From Phytoseiulus persimilis (lineage: Eukaryota; Arthropoda; Arachnida; Mesostigmata; Phytoseiidae), in the NCBI GenBank assembly GCA_037576195.1, contig CM075104.1, positions 16,632,211-16,696,210 of the forward strand: 64,000 nt of DNA, given 5' to 3'. How positions within the stretch are numbered: the stretch's first letter is position 1; every line of letters begins with the position of its first letter. Below are positions 23,471 through 34,963 of the stretch, in pieces. The position numbers and the translations under genes were made by a program. The notes beneath the pieces are model-generated. The model saw nothing but the letters and a program-made list of their open reading frames with translations, was not told the origin of the DNA and did no database searches.

Positions 23471-25967
23471 TCAAGCTTTTGCGGGACTTGCCCCCTCGCG
23501 AGATCGCCCAAGACGGGTCCGGAGAATTCCGGTAAGGGAAAAGCCGCAACGGGAGACTACCGTTCCCGGCACGTCATTTCCTTCTACTGAGGCCTCAACA
23601 GTCACGGGAAAGGTCACGGACTGGAGTTTCGGAAAGTCATTGATTGTCGAGCGTGAAAGCTGAGATGGATCCGGAGAGACTCGCGAGCGTGACAAGTGCC
23701 CCACGAATGAGTTCGAAACCGCTGAGCGGATGTCAACGAGGCGATCAGGAACTACGATGGCTCATTGAGAGTCTTTCGGTTGCCTAAATCCACACCGATT
23801 CGGGACCGAGTCAAGACAAGACGGAGGGGGGAGAGTACGGTAGAAGATGACATTCCGCTGCGACACATTTAGTAAACATCTGCGACAACTCTGAAGCTGT
23901 CCCCGATCTGAATGGGATGATCTTCCGCCGGGAACTTCACAAACGAGACTGCTTACTCAGAGTGGAGCGTAGACGACTTGCTCATAAATGCGCTAGGCAG
24001 TGCTTGCATGGGTTTGAAATTATGGAACTGATGTAAGAGTTCACATCTTCATCAGGGTTTTCACATGTTACTCCGTTATGACGCGAGATGATTTATGCAC
24101 AATTTCACGGCCTTCCACAAATCAGTTCGAGACTGTCGAGAGCACGCGGTGTTCTAGCGGCTACGACCTCACGTGGAGCTCTCATTCCGTGAGCGACTGC
24201 GGCGCCCCCACCGGAGAGGGTCCGTCGAGTCCAAGGTCCCCGAGACGGCGGCTCACGATGAATGGCGAATTGATCGTACCGTATGCTATCGGATTCTCCA
24301 CGAGCTCCAACTTTCGAATTTGACGTTTCTGTAAACGGTCAACAGTCTGATGATGCTTGCCTAACCGTAGTCATGGAACAGTGAGGGTTGGACGATGGAG
24401 GTCTGGCTCGAGGCTGAACGGGAAACACTCTCAGAGAGCTTCGTTGAACATTCCCGGCTCCTGCATTAAATGCAAACCAACAGCGAACCGTTCACGGAAC
24501 GCACTTCGCCAAGGACCGCGCTGACGTCATGGAAACCATATTGGTTGAGTCAACGTTTCCACATCATGATTTCAAGGCGCCGAGTCGATCGATCACTCTT
24601 TCTCCTCCAGACTCGAGGCCGAGGAGTTCTGTTGTTCTCCGGCTCCCCGGAATGCTTTGCGTTCGGAGAAACCGCGTCGGCTGTAACTGACGCAGAATGG
24701 AGCCACGTTCTTACATCTGAGAGTTCCTGAGGACAAAAATAGCGCATTCCTCTACTCAGTGGAGTCATTGTTTCGGACCGTCGATGACTCCGGCGAAAAC
24801 ACCGAATCCTGATCTTCCCCAACTTTCTCAGAGACCGATGAGGCTCGCAGCGGAAATCTTTCGCGGCGACGCAGAAGGGTGTTTCTCAAAGAGCGCAGGA
24901 GAGACAATGCTCCCAAATTCAACGAGCAAGTGCTGTTTGACGACTTCGATCGAATTCAGCCGTACCTATCATAAACACGTGGAGGGCGCAGCTGGTTCCG
25001 TTCGAGGGTCGAGTTTTTATCAGACGTGTCATTGAAGCTCACCGTGCGTCCTGTGGACGTCCGCAGAGCGTCAAGGTTACTGACCTAGTTCACGTACAGC
25101 TTTCGAACAAACTGTCGGATGTTCCTCAATGATCTTGACCTTAGGGTTCGTCGAGCCTAAGCTCCTGCCATGATTACTCTATTCAGAAAAATCTAGAGAT
25201 CCCTGTTTCTCTTCCAATCGAGGAGCTTGCAGAACTTGCGAGCTTTGAGATGAATGGGAGCGATGAACCGCTCCGATTCGTGATCGGAAGCTTCCGGAGA
25301 AGATGGTGATTTCATCCCATCCGCAACCAATCACACGGCGATCGTGCGTGATCGTCACGAAGTATGTTTGGTTTTCCAGAGCCAAGAGAATATATGGATG
25401 TCACGCGAAGACGAGGAGACCCTCCGTTGACTCTCACCGAAGCCGCTGCCATCGCGCGCGGTTGGGAAATGTCCCCTGCTTACGGAGGATACATTTCTTC
25501 CACAAGTTTGCCCGCGACCCTGGCTTCGCTTTTTGTTGAGCGAACGAGAATCGCGAGTGGGAGCAGTCTGGCGCGCGTTTTTCGCAACATTTCGGAGCGG
25601 ATTTCACAATCGAACAGGTATTTGTTTGTCCGAATTTCTGGAGCCTGCATCACGCTTCATTAGGAGTCTCTCTCGGTCCGAACGACGCGTGTATCCGGGA
25701 TCGACCCGGAACCTCACTCGTCAAGGTGCAGGGCTCGAGCCTCGGAATGGTCCGGCAGTGCGTGGAGTTTTCCAACCACATCATTCTTCGCGCGCCAGTG
25801 TGTGGCCTGAAATCCACTTCCTCGACAGACTCGCGGTGCTTTCTATATCTCAAAGATAGAATGGTCAAGTGACAGCTCACGTTGAGAAGCACAACATCCA
25901 TTCTCAAAACGTTTGGGCGAAACACCCCGAGAGAGATGGTTTTCCGCGCGACGTTTGTTCCTCTCAA
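23471..25967 (-). other. Unassigned probable minus-strand coding exons
   Basis: Several stretches look like exons of a gene I cannot name. The segment ending at 25881 (RGTNVARKTISLGVF...MDVVLLN) stops at a GTGAGC donor. The segment 25484-25644 (starting APEIRTNKYLFDCEI) has a TGATGCAG acceptor and a GTAAGC donor. Near 25250-25400 lies QTYFVTITHDRRVIGCGW. Near 24690-24760 lies RYFCPQELSDVRTWLHSA, whose spacing of aromatic residues and Trp resembles the last strand and helix of a PH domain. Near 24200-24320 lies LELVENPIAYGTINSP. The frame 23471-23704 ends this set. I could not join them into one consistent transcript. The gene would end about 440 bp upstream of the cadherin start codon. Confidence 0.3.
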
Positions 25968-26253
25968 AAGAATTCCACTCCGACTCGTAGCGTGGTGAGC
26001 TCACTGCGTGGTTCCGCTTCAAGTGATTCTCAACAGTAATTCAGATCGTTCCCAACGCTTTCAGAATGAGAAGAGTCGGGACGTGCAGAGATTTTGAGCC
26101 TGACACAGGCCCAGCAGTATCCAAAACCCGATCTGGCAAGTGTAATATCCAAGAGGGATCGATGAAGTATAGCGGTTTGCATCTATTGTGGTTTGAGTCT
26201 TCCAAGCTCAGAGGAGACTGTGAGCCGGCATCCTGAGTTGTGAAGCATTTCAG

Positions 26254-28905
26254 GAAGAATCGGAGGTTTTTTCGTGTACTGCGTTTCCCGTCTGCTTGTC
26301 GCGTTCATTCGCGCAGGCTCGGACCTATTCTCGGTTGCGGTTGGCTTGAAGCACAAGTTTCTTTTCATGTCACTCAACTCAGCCTCGCCCGCTAAACAGG
26401 TAGATCAAGCATGCTTGACAATTCGAGGAGTCAGGGAACACCCTTCCTGTACAGTCCACAAATCTCAGTCACCCCATTTCCACAGTGGCAGATCATCCGA
26501 AACGGCAGCGAGGACACCAGAAAGGTTTACTTCGAAGCTTATCGTGATTCTGTGGATGACACCTCGGTTTCGCATTCACACGATCATTGATTGTTTCTAG
26601 GCGATCCCGAAGCATGTTTGCCTTGCCGTGGTGGAATCGACGATGATTTCTTTCGAGGACATTTCGAGACTGGCCGTTTGGTTGCACGCTCTGGGTGTCA
26701 AGTTCATCTCGTTCTTCGATACGAGTAGTAAGCGGGCGACTCTCTTTCTCTGTTCCCATCGAGAGCTATCCGCTCTCAGAACAGCCTGGGGATCGATGAA
26801 GTAACCTTTGCCCTCCATGGTTGAATTCGGTGGTGAACTCTTGCCATGTTTTCACTCTGCTTCATCTCCAGTATCACCCAGTCTCGCATCAAAATGCAAC
26901 GTGTAATCCACACGTATCACTCTTTTTCTCGGCTCCAGACGCACTGCACCGCTCTCCCGAAAACTTGCGGGAACAACTCCAGGGGAGGCTCTTCGAGTGT
27001 CGGCGGCCAAGGGACAGCATCATCCTCCTGCAGCCAGGAGAAGATGGTGAGCGTGGCTCGTTTCGGGATCTGGACGCTCCTTTTGACTTTTACAGTACTA
27101 CCTCTATGACAGCACAACCTCGATTATTCCAACTTCAATTACAGTGCAGCCTCGATCATTTCATCTTCGATCACAGCACAATCCGGATCATTTCAATTTC
27201 AAATTCACTACAATTTCTATTATTCCAACTCCCATGGCCGTACAACCTCTATTATTTCAGCGTCAACTGCAATACAACCTAGGTTATTTCAACTTCAATC
27301 GCAACACAATCCGAATAATTCCAAATTCAGTACAACCTTGGTTATTTCAACTTCAATTGCAGTACAACCTCGATTACTTCAACTTCAACTGCGAGACAAC
27401 CTCGATTGTTTCAACTTCAATCACAACACAATCCGAATAATTCTGAATTCAGTACAACCTCGGTTATTTCAACTTCAATTGCAGTACAACCTCGATTATT
27501 TCAACTTCAACTGCAATACAACCTCGATTGTTTCAACTTCAATCACAACACAATCCGAATAATTCCAAATTCAGTACAACCTCGGTTATTTCAACTTCGA
27601 TTGCAGTACAACCTCGGTTATTTCAACTTCGATTGCAGTACAACCTCGGTTATTTCAACTTCAATTGCAGTACAACCTCGATTATTTCAACTTCAACTGC
27701 AATACAACCTCGATTGTTTCAACTTCAATCACAACACAATCCGAATAATTCCAGATTCAGTACAACCTGGGTTATATCAACTTCAATTGCAGTACAACCT
27801 CGATTATTTCAACTTCGACTACGACACAATCCGAACTATTTGAGTTTCAGATTCAGTACAGCCCCGATTGTTTCAACTTTCGATTATCCCAACTTTTTCT
27901 CGCATTGATTAGCTGCGAAAATCAACGAAGAAGGAGGTTCAAACAGTCGGAAGTTGGAATAATCGATGTCGTGCTGTGATTTGAGTCGAAAGAAGCGGGG
28001 TCAGAATACGAGCGCTTGACATAATCGAGGTTGTCCTGAACTCCGGTTTGGTCCGCGACGATGACGGAAACTTTAGTGAGCGAGAGTTTGTCGCGCACCG
28101 AGGCGTTCAAGGGTCTCCGTTATTTCCTTCACAGTTGCGAATGTTGATGCGCAGGCGTCGAGAAGCGTCGCGTGCGTTTTGGACGCGAATGATGGTCGAG
28201 AAAAGGTATAGAAAGAGGCTCAGATTTCCAGACTCGTATTGCAAAGCTTTCAATCGGGCGATCGATGCCCAAGTTTTGACCCTGAAACTGACCTACTCAC
28301 CTCTTCGAAGCTCGGTATCGTCATCGGCAAAATATTGAATGAGGCTGTCAGAGCGAAAGAGAACTCCCTGAAAGTTGCCGATATTAATTACAACGTCAAG
28401 GAGATCGAAAGCCAACTCAGCGGTGAGTGGTGCCAATCTGACAGTTCTCATCCGAATTCCGTCGTCTTGAAATTGCCGCTGTGGCATCTCATTCACTTTT
28501 AAATAAGTCCCGACCGTGGAGTACAGAGAGGAAAAGTTGAAGAAAGGAGTTCGTAAAATGGGAATGATCAACCTTCCAGTGGCCGGTGCGGGATTCCCAG
28601 ATCCCGAATGCGTTCTGTTTTTTGGCCCCGTGAACTCAGCAATGAAATTTTTGCCGTGGCAGCTGAATCACGCGGAGATCATGTAAGTTCACGACCTCCG
28701 CGATATTCGAAGACGCGACTGATAGTGATGAGCCCACTCATAGAAATGAAAGGATTGATTCCCGTCGTTCAGCTCAACTAAAGATAATCATACCTCGAAA
28801 CGTCGTTCTTCCAGAAAAATGGACTCGCACCACAGCATGCTTCCGTCACAGCTCCTGCAAGCCCTGGAGAGATACACGAGGATAGAGAGACGATTCGGCA
28901 AATAG
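26254..28905 (+). CDS. NUS1: NUS1, cis-prenyltransferase regulatory subunit (Nogo-B receptor)
   Basis: NUS1 pairs with DHDDS in the ER membrane to form cis-prenyltransferase, which makes the dehydrodolichyl diphosphate needed for N-glycosylation. Exons: 26254-26399 (tentative), 26601-26727, 26939-27046, 28135-28205, 28311-28422, 28580-28682 and 28815-28905; all junction phases agree. The first listed exon encodes a hydrophobic N-terminal segment (FFVYCVSRLLVAFIRAG), the expected membrane anchor. No in-frame ATG precedes it within the exon, so the start lies in an upstream exon that I could not place. The core shows IPKHVCLAVVE, SFEDISRLAVW and VKFISFFD, then DANDGREK and PDPECVLFFGPVNSAMKFLPW. 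The C-terminus is ERRFGK, containing the R-x-G motif that NUS1 contributes to the active site. The third coding intron (27047-28134) carries a minisatellite. Confidence 0.92.
27105..27885 (+). repeat. Minisatellite, 32-bp unit with 122-bp higher-order repeat
   Basis: This lies inside the NUS1 intron 27047-28134. The basic unit is 32 bp (AACCTCGGTTATTTCAACTT is its core). A variant segment containing CACAACACAATCCGAATAAT starts at about 27299, 27421, 27543 and 27729. The spacing is 122, 122 and 186, the last being 122 plus two extra 32-bp units. The left end (27105-27290) is more diverged. Because 32 is not a multiple of 3, three units read through all frames, which creates long but meaningless open frames. 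Confidence 0.9.
27949..28040 (-). repeat. Inverted, diverged copies of the minisatellite unit
   Basis: The reverse complement of 27949-27981 reads like a unit (CGATTATTCCAACTTC preceded by CACAGCACGACAT). The reverse complement of 28018-28040 gives GGACAACCTCGATTAT. They lie in opposite orientation to the main array, about 65 to 130 bp from its end. Confidence 0.5.
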
Positions 28906-29085
28906 CTTCCCGTTCGTTCATCCTCGCGAGGACGACGCGGGCATAGCCAGCGGATGTGCCAGCTTGAGAATAGAGTGAATTACCTCATTTCCCGCCAAAA
29001 ACTTTGCCAAGAGCCCGAGAACCTCTACGACCGACTGCTGTAGAAGAACATGGATACGGTTCGCGGATATGTACGAATCAAACGT

Positions 29086-29091
29086 AATAAA
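29086..29091 (+). promoter_or_regulatory. Poly(A) signal of NUS1
   Basis: AATAAA lies 181 bases after the NUS1 stop codon, a normal distance. Confidence 0.6.
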
Positions 29092-30727
29092 GAAGGGATA
29101 TTCTTTCCACCCGCTATCCGACTCCACACGACTGCTTCCCAGACTGCGATTCATAACGACGATCCATCTTCTCGTCAATTCATTTCTGCAACTCAGACGA
29201 TGCGTTCCACGCCACGAACCACGAGGGGCGTTCACATGTTTATACCACTTTGATCAGGATACGTGAACTGGGATGCGCTGACCTTGGCCCACTGTGGGGC
29301 GTCACTCTAGAGAAGTTCAACTGGCTGGAGCGGGATCGCTCTTGTTTCCAATGAATTCGAGAGGAACCGCGCCGAATCTCTGTGGATATCAGCCGGGCGG
29401 TGGGGTACAGAGCGTCCCCATCGAGCTGACCACTGAGCGTTTCGGAGGCTCGACTCGCTTCTGAGCACTCCACGTGTTCCCGGAACGGGCGGAACTGGAG
29501 GCTGGTCACAGAACTCCGATGGCGAATCCCGACGGAACTAACGCCGAGCTGCCGAACCGTGCCGTTTCGAATACCTAAGCCGAATCTCGGGGAGCAGACT
29601 CAGCCCAAATGAGAAGCAGGAATCGGTCGAGAAAATTGCAAACTACGTTGTGCAACGCAGGAGAGAAGTCCAGGTTTGGGTAAAGACTCCTCGCATCGGA
29701 TTCCGAAGCTTGGAGGGAATTGATGCGAGTTGGATTTTTATTGGCTCCGACGAGAACGCTCCGAGGAACAAGCAGACCCTCCTCCAGTGCTTCGACGCAG
29801 CGAGTACAAAAATAAACGGCTGGTTATGACGAACGTTTTCTCGGTTTTGATTGAGGTGCGTGAGGCTGGCGGAAAAGATCACGATTTGAGCTTTCTTCTT
29901 TTTATCACGAAAAATGGGGTCGGAAAAGAAGAGGTAATCAAAAAGTCATTCGAGGAATGCTGCACAAGGGAAACGAGCTTTCTGACGACCCCCTAATGAC
30001 TGAGCTCGATGGCTCGACGCGCATCCACGAGAGTCACATCACGTGTTGGTGGCTCCCGATCTCTGAGGAGCTACGGTTCCTCTCATCCGATGTAATAAGA
30101 GCTGAAAATTCTAAGCGACGATCCGTCCTTGCACCGCACGGCCTCGGAATCATGCAGGCGAGCGATCGATTATCGTACCGAACTTCCGCCGCTCTCTTCT
30201 CACGCAACCGCCTCGTACAGTCGATGAATTATTTTCATCCGACGTAAACATCAGAGCCTACGGATACACCGCAAACTTTATCTGAACGCGCATTCGAACT
30301 GCTTGAGGGGAGCTCGAACATGAGGTCCGACGTCGAGCCTGGAGGGTCGTTCGAGACTGGGACAAGCTGACGCAGATTCAGAGATATCGCGCTCTGAGAG
30401 CTCGGCGCTTCTGCAGAAACTGCCCGACTATGGTGCTACTGAAATCTCGAGAGTCTCTCTCAGATCTCGAGACACTAGGGGACCGGCAGACTTCCTACGG
30501 ATTTCCGAAACGGAGGAAGGGAGCTTGTGAGTTTCGAAAAGTTCGGAGAACGTTTATAAGCTGAGATTCCCGTGTAATGGATTGGATTAAACGCATCCGT
30601 CTCCTTGCTCCGTTCGAATTCACACCCACCCAGAGGTTATATCGGAGTAAGCGAAGGGGCTCCCGCGTGATCTCGGATGGAACCCAGAAGCTCAGGGGCA
30701 GCGAGATCATCACCGCCGACGAGGAAC

Positions 30728-30970
30728 GGCTTGCGTAGCTCAGGGGTCGGAGACGCTTGCAGAGCAAGTTCCGCCACGGCTCGCGGATTCGATTCCCTTG
30801 AGCTGCAAAAACTCTTGGGATGTTCGAGTGGTATCATAATCACCAACGCTGCGATTCGGGCTCCGCTGGACCGTACATATACTCGCGACGGTTGTCTGAT
30901 TGGAGAATTTAAGTTCATCGAACAAATTTCAGCCACACCTCCGTCGACGAACGCCGATGGCTGCGAGCTT
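30728..30970 (+). repeat. Possible tRNA-derived SINE
   Basis: An A-box-like TAGCTCAGGGGTCGG (30736-30750) and a B-box-like GGATTCGATTCC (30785-30796) have tRNA-gene spacing. The 3' side does not pair back to the 5' acceptor strand GGCTTGC, so this is not a working tRNA. A tRNA head followed by unrelated sequence is SINE architecture. No second copy is in the window and the 3' end is undefined. Confidence 0.35.
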
Positions 30971-31172
30971 TGATGGGATGATTGGACGATTTCCGCCGCC
31001 AAACAACGCATCTGCTCTATGAGGTATGGTCATGAGCTCTCGGAAGACCGCAATGACGATTCAAGTCCTGAGCGGTTGATAGAATCGGGGAGAGTAAGAG
31101 CGCGCGAACCCGGCTTCTCAAATGCTTCGCAAAAAAAAGGGAACACGTCTACCGTCGTTTTGGGGTGAAGGC

Positions 31173-32347
31173 TAGGCTTTGCAAATAACCGCATCTCTAA
31201 ATAACTGCGGTTACGGTTAACCGATAACCGCAAATCCATAACCGCAATAGCGGTTAACCGCAAAATTAGGACCGAAAACCGCGGTTATATGGAAGAATGC
31301 TTCCTGGAGGATCTCCAGGAAGCTTCTCCTCTTTTATCAGGAAGAAGGTTACATAATCAGCGGATACAACGCGATCTCAAAACACATCTCATGAAGACTC
31401 GTTTGTTACAGCTCGACCCTGATCAGATGGGGCCGGGAACATTGGTTGAACGTTTCAAGTCACGAAATCTTTAAGAAATCATCCTGATGCAAAAGAGATC
31501 TTGTTTTGTGGAGCCCCCCGTCCGATGAATGTAGTCAGCAATGTCGGGTTCAACTCCTCACGATCCGCTGAGGAAGTGTTGCAAACTCTGAGATGTGGAA
31601 GTGGCTCCGATTTCTGCACGGTTTCACGTGCAAAGAGTGCCCAAAGGCATGCTACCTTGTTGGGTTGAGATGACTCGCGTGATTCCACGTCCTGATTCTC
31701 GAGTTTTTTTTTATATTGGGAATCCTCGAGGTCGTCGTTTGAGGTGCTTCCAATTTTTGTCTGACTCCAAATTACTGCTCCTGGCTTCGACATCACCGTT
31801 GTCGGCTTTGAAACGGGCGTATGTTCTCCGTTCCGACCAGTGCATGAGTGATAGCTGTTTTCTGGTAAGACTTCATCACAGTCCTCTTATCGGGACCCCC
31901 CAATGGGGGTACAGCCCACACAATAGCTATTTCCACTGTGCTCTGTTCCCTGAACTCACCAGATGCGCAAAGCTCTGGAAGATTGAGCCTTCCGCCTCCG
32001 ATGCTGGCTCATCGATTCCTTGAACGGCTTGCTCATGGGTACATGAGGAGGCTGTTCCTGATGTGTGTCCAGGTATCATTGCTAGCCAGGTCCGGCTATC
32101 GGAAGCGTGTACGAACTTGGTTCAAAGGGAGTCATCACACAAGATCTCACAGTTCCAGGAGCAGTTCGTTTCTCTCCAATTCTCAGCACCTAGTTCCTGA
32201 TTCCCAGCCAGAGTACACTCATCAGACACGACGCTTTCTCGAAGAATCATACGTGTCGGAAAATTGCGTTTAAATGCGGTTATAACTGCAGTTTGCTCGC
32301 GGTTATTGCGGTTATTAACAGCGGTTAAATAACCAATGCAAAGCCTA
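31173..32347. mobile_element. Non-autonomous hAT-type DNA transposon, 1175 bp
   Basis: The ends are perfect 11-bp inverted repeats, TAGGCTTTGCA at the left and TGCAAAGCCTA at the right. Flanking 8-bp duplications are GTGAAGGC (31165-31172) and ATGAAGGC (32348-32355), 7 of 8 identical, as expected for hAT elements. Subterminal regions are packed with AACCGC/GCGGTT motifs in both orientations at both ends, typical of transposase binding sites. The interior (31290-32260) holds only short frames and no recognisable transposase, so it would need help from an autonomous relative. Confidence 0.85.
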
Positions 32348-34780
32348 ATGAAGGCTCAGAAAAGTAGAAAATCAGGGATTCTTCAAATTTGAGCGCTTTT
32401 TTTTAGTTTTAGAGTTATTTTCTAATCGAAAGCTCTTGAAGAGGCGCATCTTCTCTCATCCCTATTTTTAAGAATCAGGTCAGTGTTGCGTTTTCTAGAG
32501 CTCGTCGAGGTTCTCCTCAATCTAATCCATGGCCTCTGAGATAACCGACCAGGAGATCGGCGATTCTCAACCGATTTCGAAAATTAGAAACGGAAAGATT
32601 GCTCTTGATCCCACCTACAAAATGCTAGGGATAGAACGCGCAGATTTTTTGCGAATCGGAGAAACGATATTCAATACGACATACCCGTGATGACTTCGTC
32701 CGATGTGCAGCGGGACCCGAGTTGTGGGCGCGTTCCCAGGCGACCACATGGGATGGGCACCCGATGATTTCTCAGGTGAAAAAAAAGTTATCGGATCGAC
32801 CTGATTACTACCCGTTTACGGGTGGATAGGCTTGAAGTAAGAAACTTTTGCTATCAGTGAAATAACCGAAATCGGCTTCTCTGAGAAGATACGGGGAGGA
32901 GAATGAGTCTCATGCTGGGGGCATACATAACGGTAAAATATGAAAAATCGCTCATATTTCGTTCATTGGGGGACTTCAGCCCAGAACGACGGCCGACGTT
33001 TTTCCTCTTCATTGATGTAGGCTCCGATGCGCACCGTTTGGGCCGGATCTAATTTCCAAGATATCGAAGGTTTACTTGTGAGCATTCGGACCACAACTGT
33101 CGCTGGACATCCTTGCGATGAGTGGTCGTGAAGAGACTCCCTGACCACTGAAAAGCCAGCATGGAACCAGCGGCATCTTGCGTGCTGCGTCCCCTCTGGA
33201 GCGGATATTTGCAACGTGTATCTGTACCTCCCTATTTAAAAAGCAAGGTTTGTCTGCCTTCGGTCCGCCTGTCACGGTACTTATGTGTCACAACACGCCA
33301 CGGGTAGAGGCGAAACATAGCATGGTATCTGTGGACCGCTCGGCTACTTTTCTCTCATGTCCTCTCCCCTGTGCCGCCAGTTGACGGGATCGGAACGCGC
33401 TATTAGGCTGTTTCACGCGCCACTTTCAGTAGAGGAGGCCTAACGCACAAATACCAAATCAGCGACGGGATCCTCATATCTTGGGGAAAGGGTCTTCCGG
33501 GGGTACTTCCCGAGTGACTGGTTTGTATAACTTCCCTCGGAATGATCGATGGTTCTCCCGGAGGAGTTTCTTGGTTCATTTTACTGATTGAGTCATTCCG
33601 ATCATACTTCGGGGGATGTTCGAGGACGGGTCGTTCTCATCAGAATTTCGGAAGGAAACCGAGACATTACAGAGCCGGTCCAATCCGATCACACTCTCGA
33701 GGAGGTTGGGCAACGCGGGCGTTGAACTGACAAAACCCTAGCACACTTGTTCAGAGGAGAAACCCTGCGGACGTCCTCACAAAGCTCTTTGAGCCGTTTA
33801 TTGTGATATGTCAGCGGAACTCCAGAACGCAACTTCGCAGAAAACCTCGCGGTTCCATTGAAGAATTGTTCGGAAAATTCCAATAACGAATAGGGTTGGG
33901 CAGCAATCACGAGTCCGAGAACCCACGACATGAATCCAGCTTCAGCTCGGAGAAAAGTCGAGGAGTCTCCAGAGTGTCCTTGAAGTCACCACCGTAGCCT
34001 GCGAAGTGTATAGCGCTCCAAGAAAACAGGTCTTGCTCGTCACGAGGCGTGATTTGATTATCAAATAATAAGCCGTTCCTGAACACGCCGAAGGAGAACG
34101 GGCGTGAGAAGCAATCAACGATGATTTGTATTCGAAGGCCGCATGTTACGTTTCACACGTCCTGTCGGCCCGCTGGAAAGCAGGGCGAGGCGAGTAGTTT
34201 GGAAGAACCGCCTCAAGCATACGGCCAGGTGGTCGAGAAAAATCGCGAGAGCTCGAAGGTATCCCAGAACCTGCTGATAGCGCTCGGACCCCGGAACAAC
34301 GAGAAGTATGATGGGAAACAACCCGGAGGCGGATCCGTTGAAACAAGCAGACGAGGAGGGCGATCAATGGAATTCAGCACGCCAGGTGAAACCTCGATCA
34401 ATCGATGTTCTGATCCCTGGATCTAATCGTGTTGGAGTTCTCTGATTGCTGCAAAGGAATCTGAGTCTCGAGAACTCGAGTCTCCTCCTACTCAGCTTAA
34501 ATTGCTTCATGTAAGGGCCGACCGAGCTGTTCCGAACCGACCTCACATGCCTCCGGTTGATCAGAGAGAGATTCTAAATTCATGAGATTCGCCAAAGTAA
34601 TGTTAATTCTTGGTGCATGTCGGACTGAGCAGGTGATTATCTCCAGTATTCGGTGCTCCTTCCCGTTTAGACCTCCTTCCGCTCTGAAAGCAAATTTGAT
34701 CCTTGAGATTCCCGACTAAATGAAGTCGAATCCTTGTGGAAAGGTTCTCAGCTCAGGAGCGAAAGTCTCAGGGATCTAAT
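32348..34780. other. Region between the two transposons
   Basis: It holds the short frame at 32529-32690 and some minus-strand stretches with coding-like composition. One is 33700-33931 (LGLVIAAQPYSLLEF, KRLKELCEDVRR). Another is 34115-34321 (FPIILLVVPGSERYQQVLGYL, ALAIFLDHLAVCL). Their hydrophobic blocks would suit a multi-pass membrane protein. I could not connect them by phase, so no gene is called. Confidence 0.3.
32529..32690 (+). CDS. Candidate 53-residue ORF beside the hAT element, unknown
   Basis: The frame reads MASEITDQEIGDSQPISKIR and ends IGETIFNTTYP before TGA. It has G at +4 and an even, soluble-protein-like composition. It begins about 180 bp right of the hAT element and could be a first exon or a relic of a mobile-element gene. 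No family is recognised. Confidence 0.2.
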   Translation: MASEITDQEIGDSQPISKIRNGKIALDPTYKMLGIERADFLRIGETIFNTTYP

Positions 34781-34963
34781 CAGTGGCGTATCCCTGAGTA
34801 CGCCCCTGATCGGGGTACCCCATCGCCAGGATTAGTGTTATCAGGAAAATCTTCACAGGTTTGAAAACCATGTTGATCGCGTCACGACAAGCTCGCGACT
34901 ATGATAATCATCATCACATCCTTGCCTCCCCCCCCCCAAAAAAGAAAGCTGGGTACGCCCCTG
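34781..34963. mobile_element. 183-bp MITE with hAT-like ends
   Basis: The left end CAGTGGCGTATCC and the inverted right end CAGGGGCGTACCC match at 11 of 13 positions. Direct 8-bp flanks are GATCTAAT (34773-34780) and GATCGAAT (34964-34971), 7 of 8 matching. A second inverted end, TACGCCCCTG, lies at 34799-34808, so the left terminus itself forms a small foldback. The element has a C-run (34928-34937) and no coding capacity. Confidence 0.75.

Larger units (their letters stand above)
28906..31172. other. Region between NUS1 and the hAT element
   Basis: NUS1's poly(A) signal AATAAA is at 29086-29091. On the minus strand, 28989-29042 has exon-like features (CTTCTACAG acceptor, GAG|GTAATT donor) and encodes QSVVEVLGLLAKFLAGNE. 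On the plus strand, 29670-29820 encodes VWVKTPRIGFRSLEG and ends near an AATAAA at 29811. None of these can be assigned. A tRNA-like sequence lies at 30728-30800. Confidence 0.35.

Noticed and set aside
27105..27885. Possible CRISPR-like array or repeat-rich protein gene
   Set aside because: Units are contiguous 32-bp tandem repeats without unique spacers, and the open frames follow from the repeat period. It lies between NUS1 exons that splice cleanly around it.
33920..34070. Minus-strand frame with NGLLFDNQ and GYGGDFKD, recalling beta-galactosidase motifs
   Set aside because: The two motifs occur in the wrong order and the frame ends soon after, so the similarity is probably chance.
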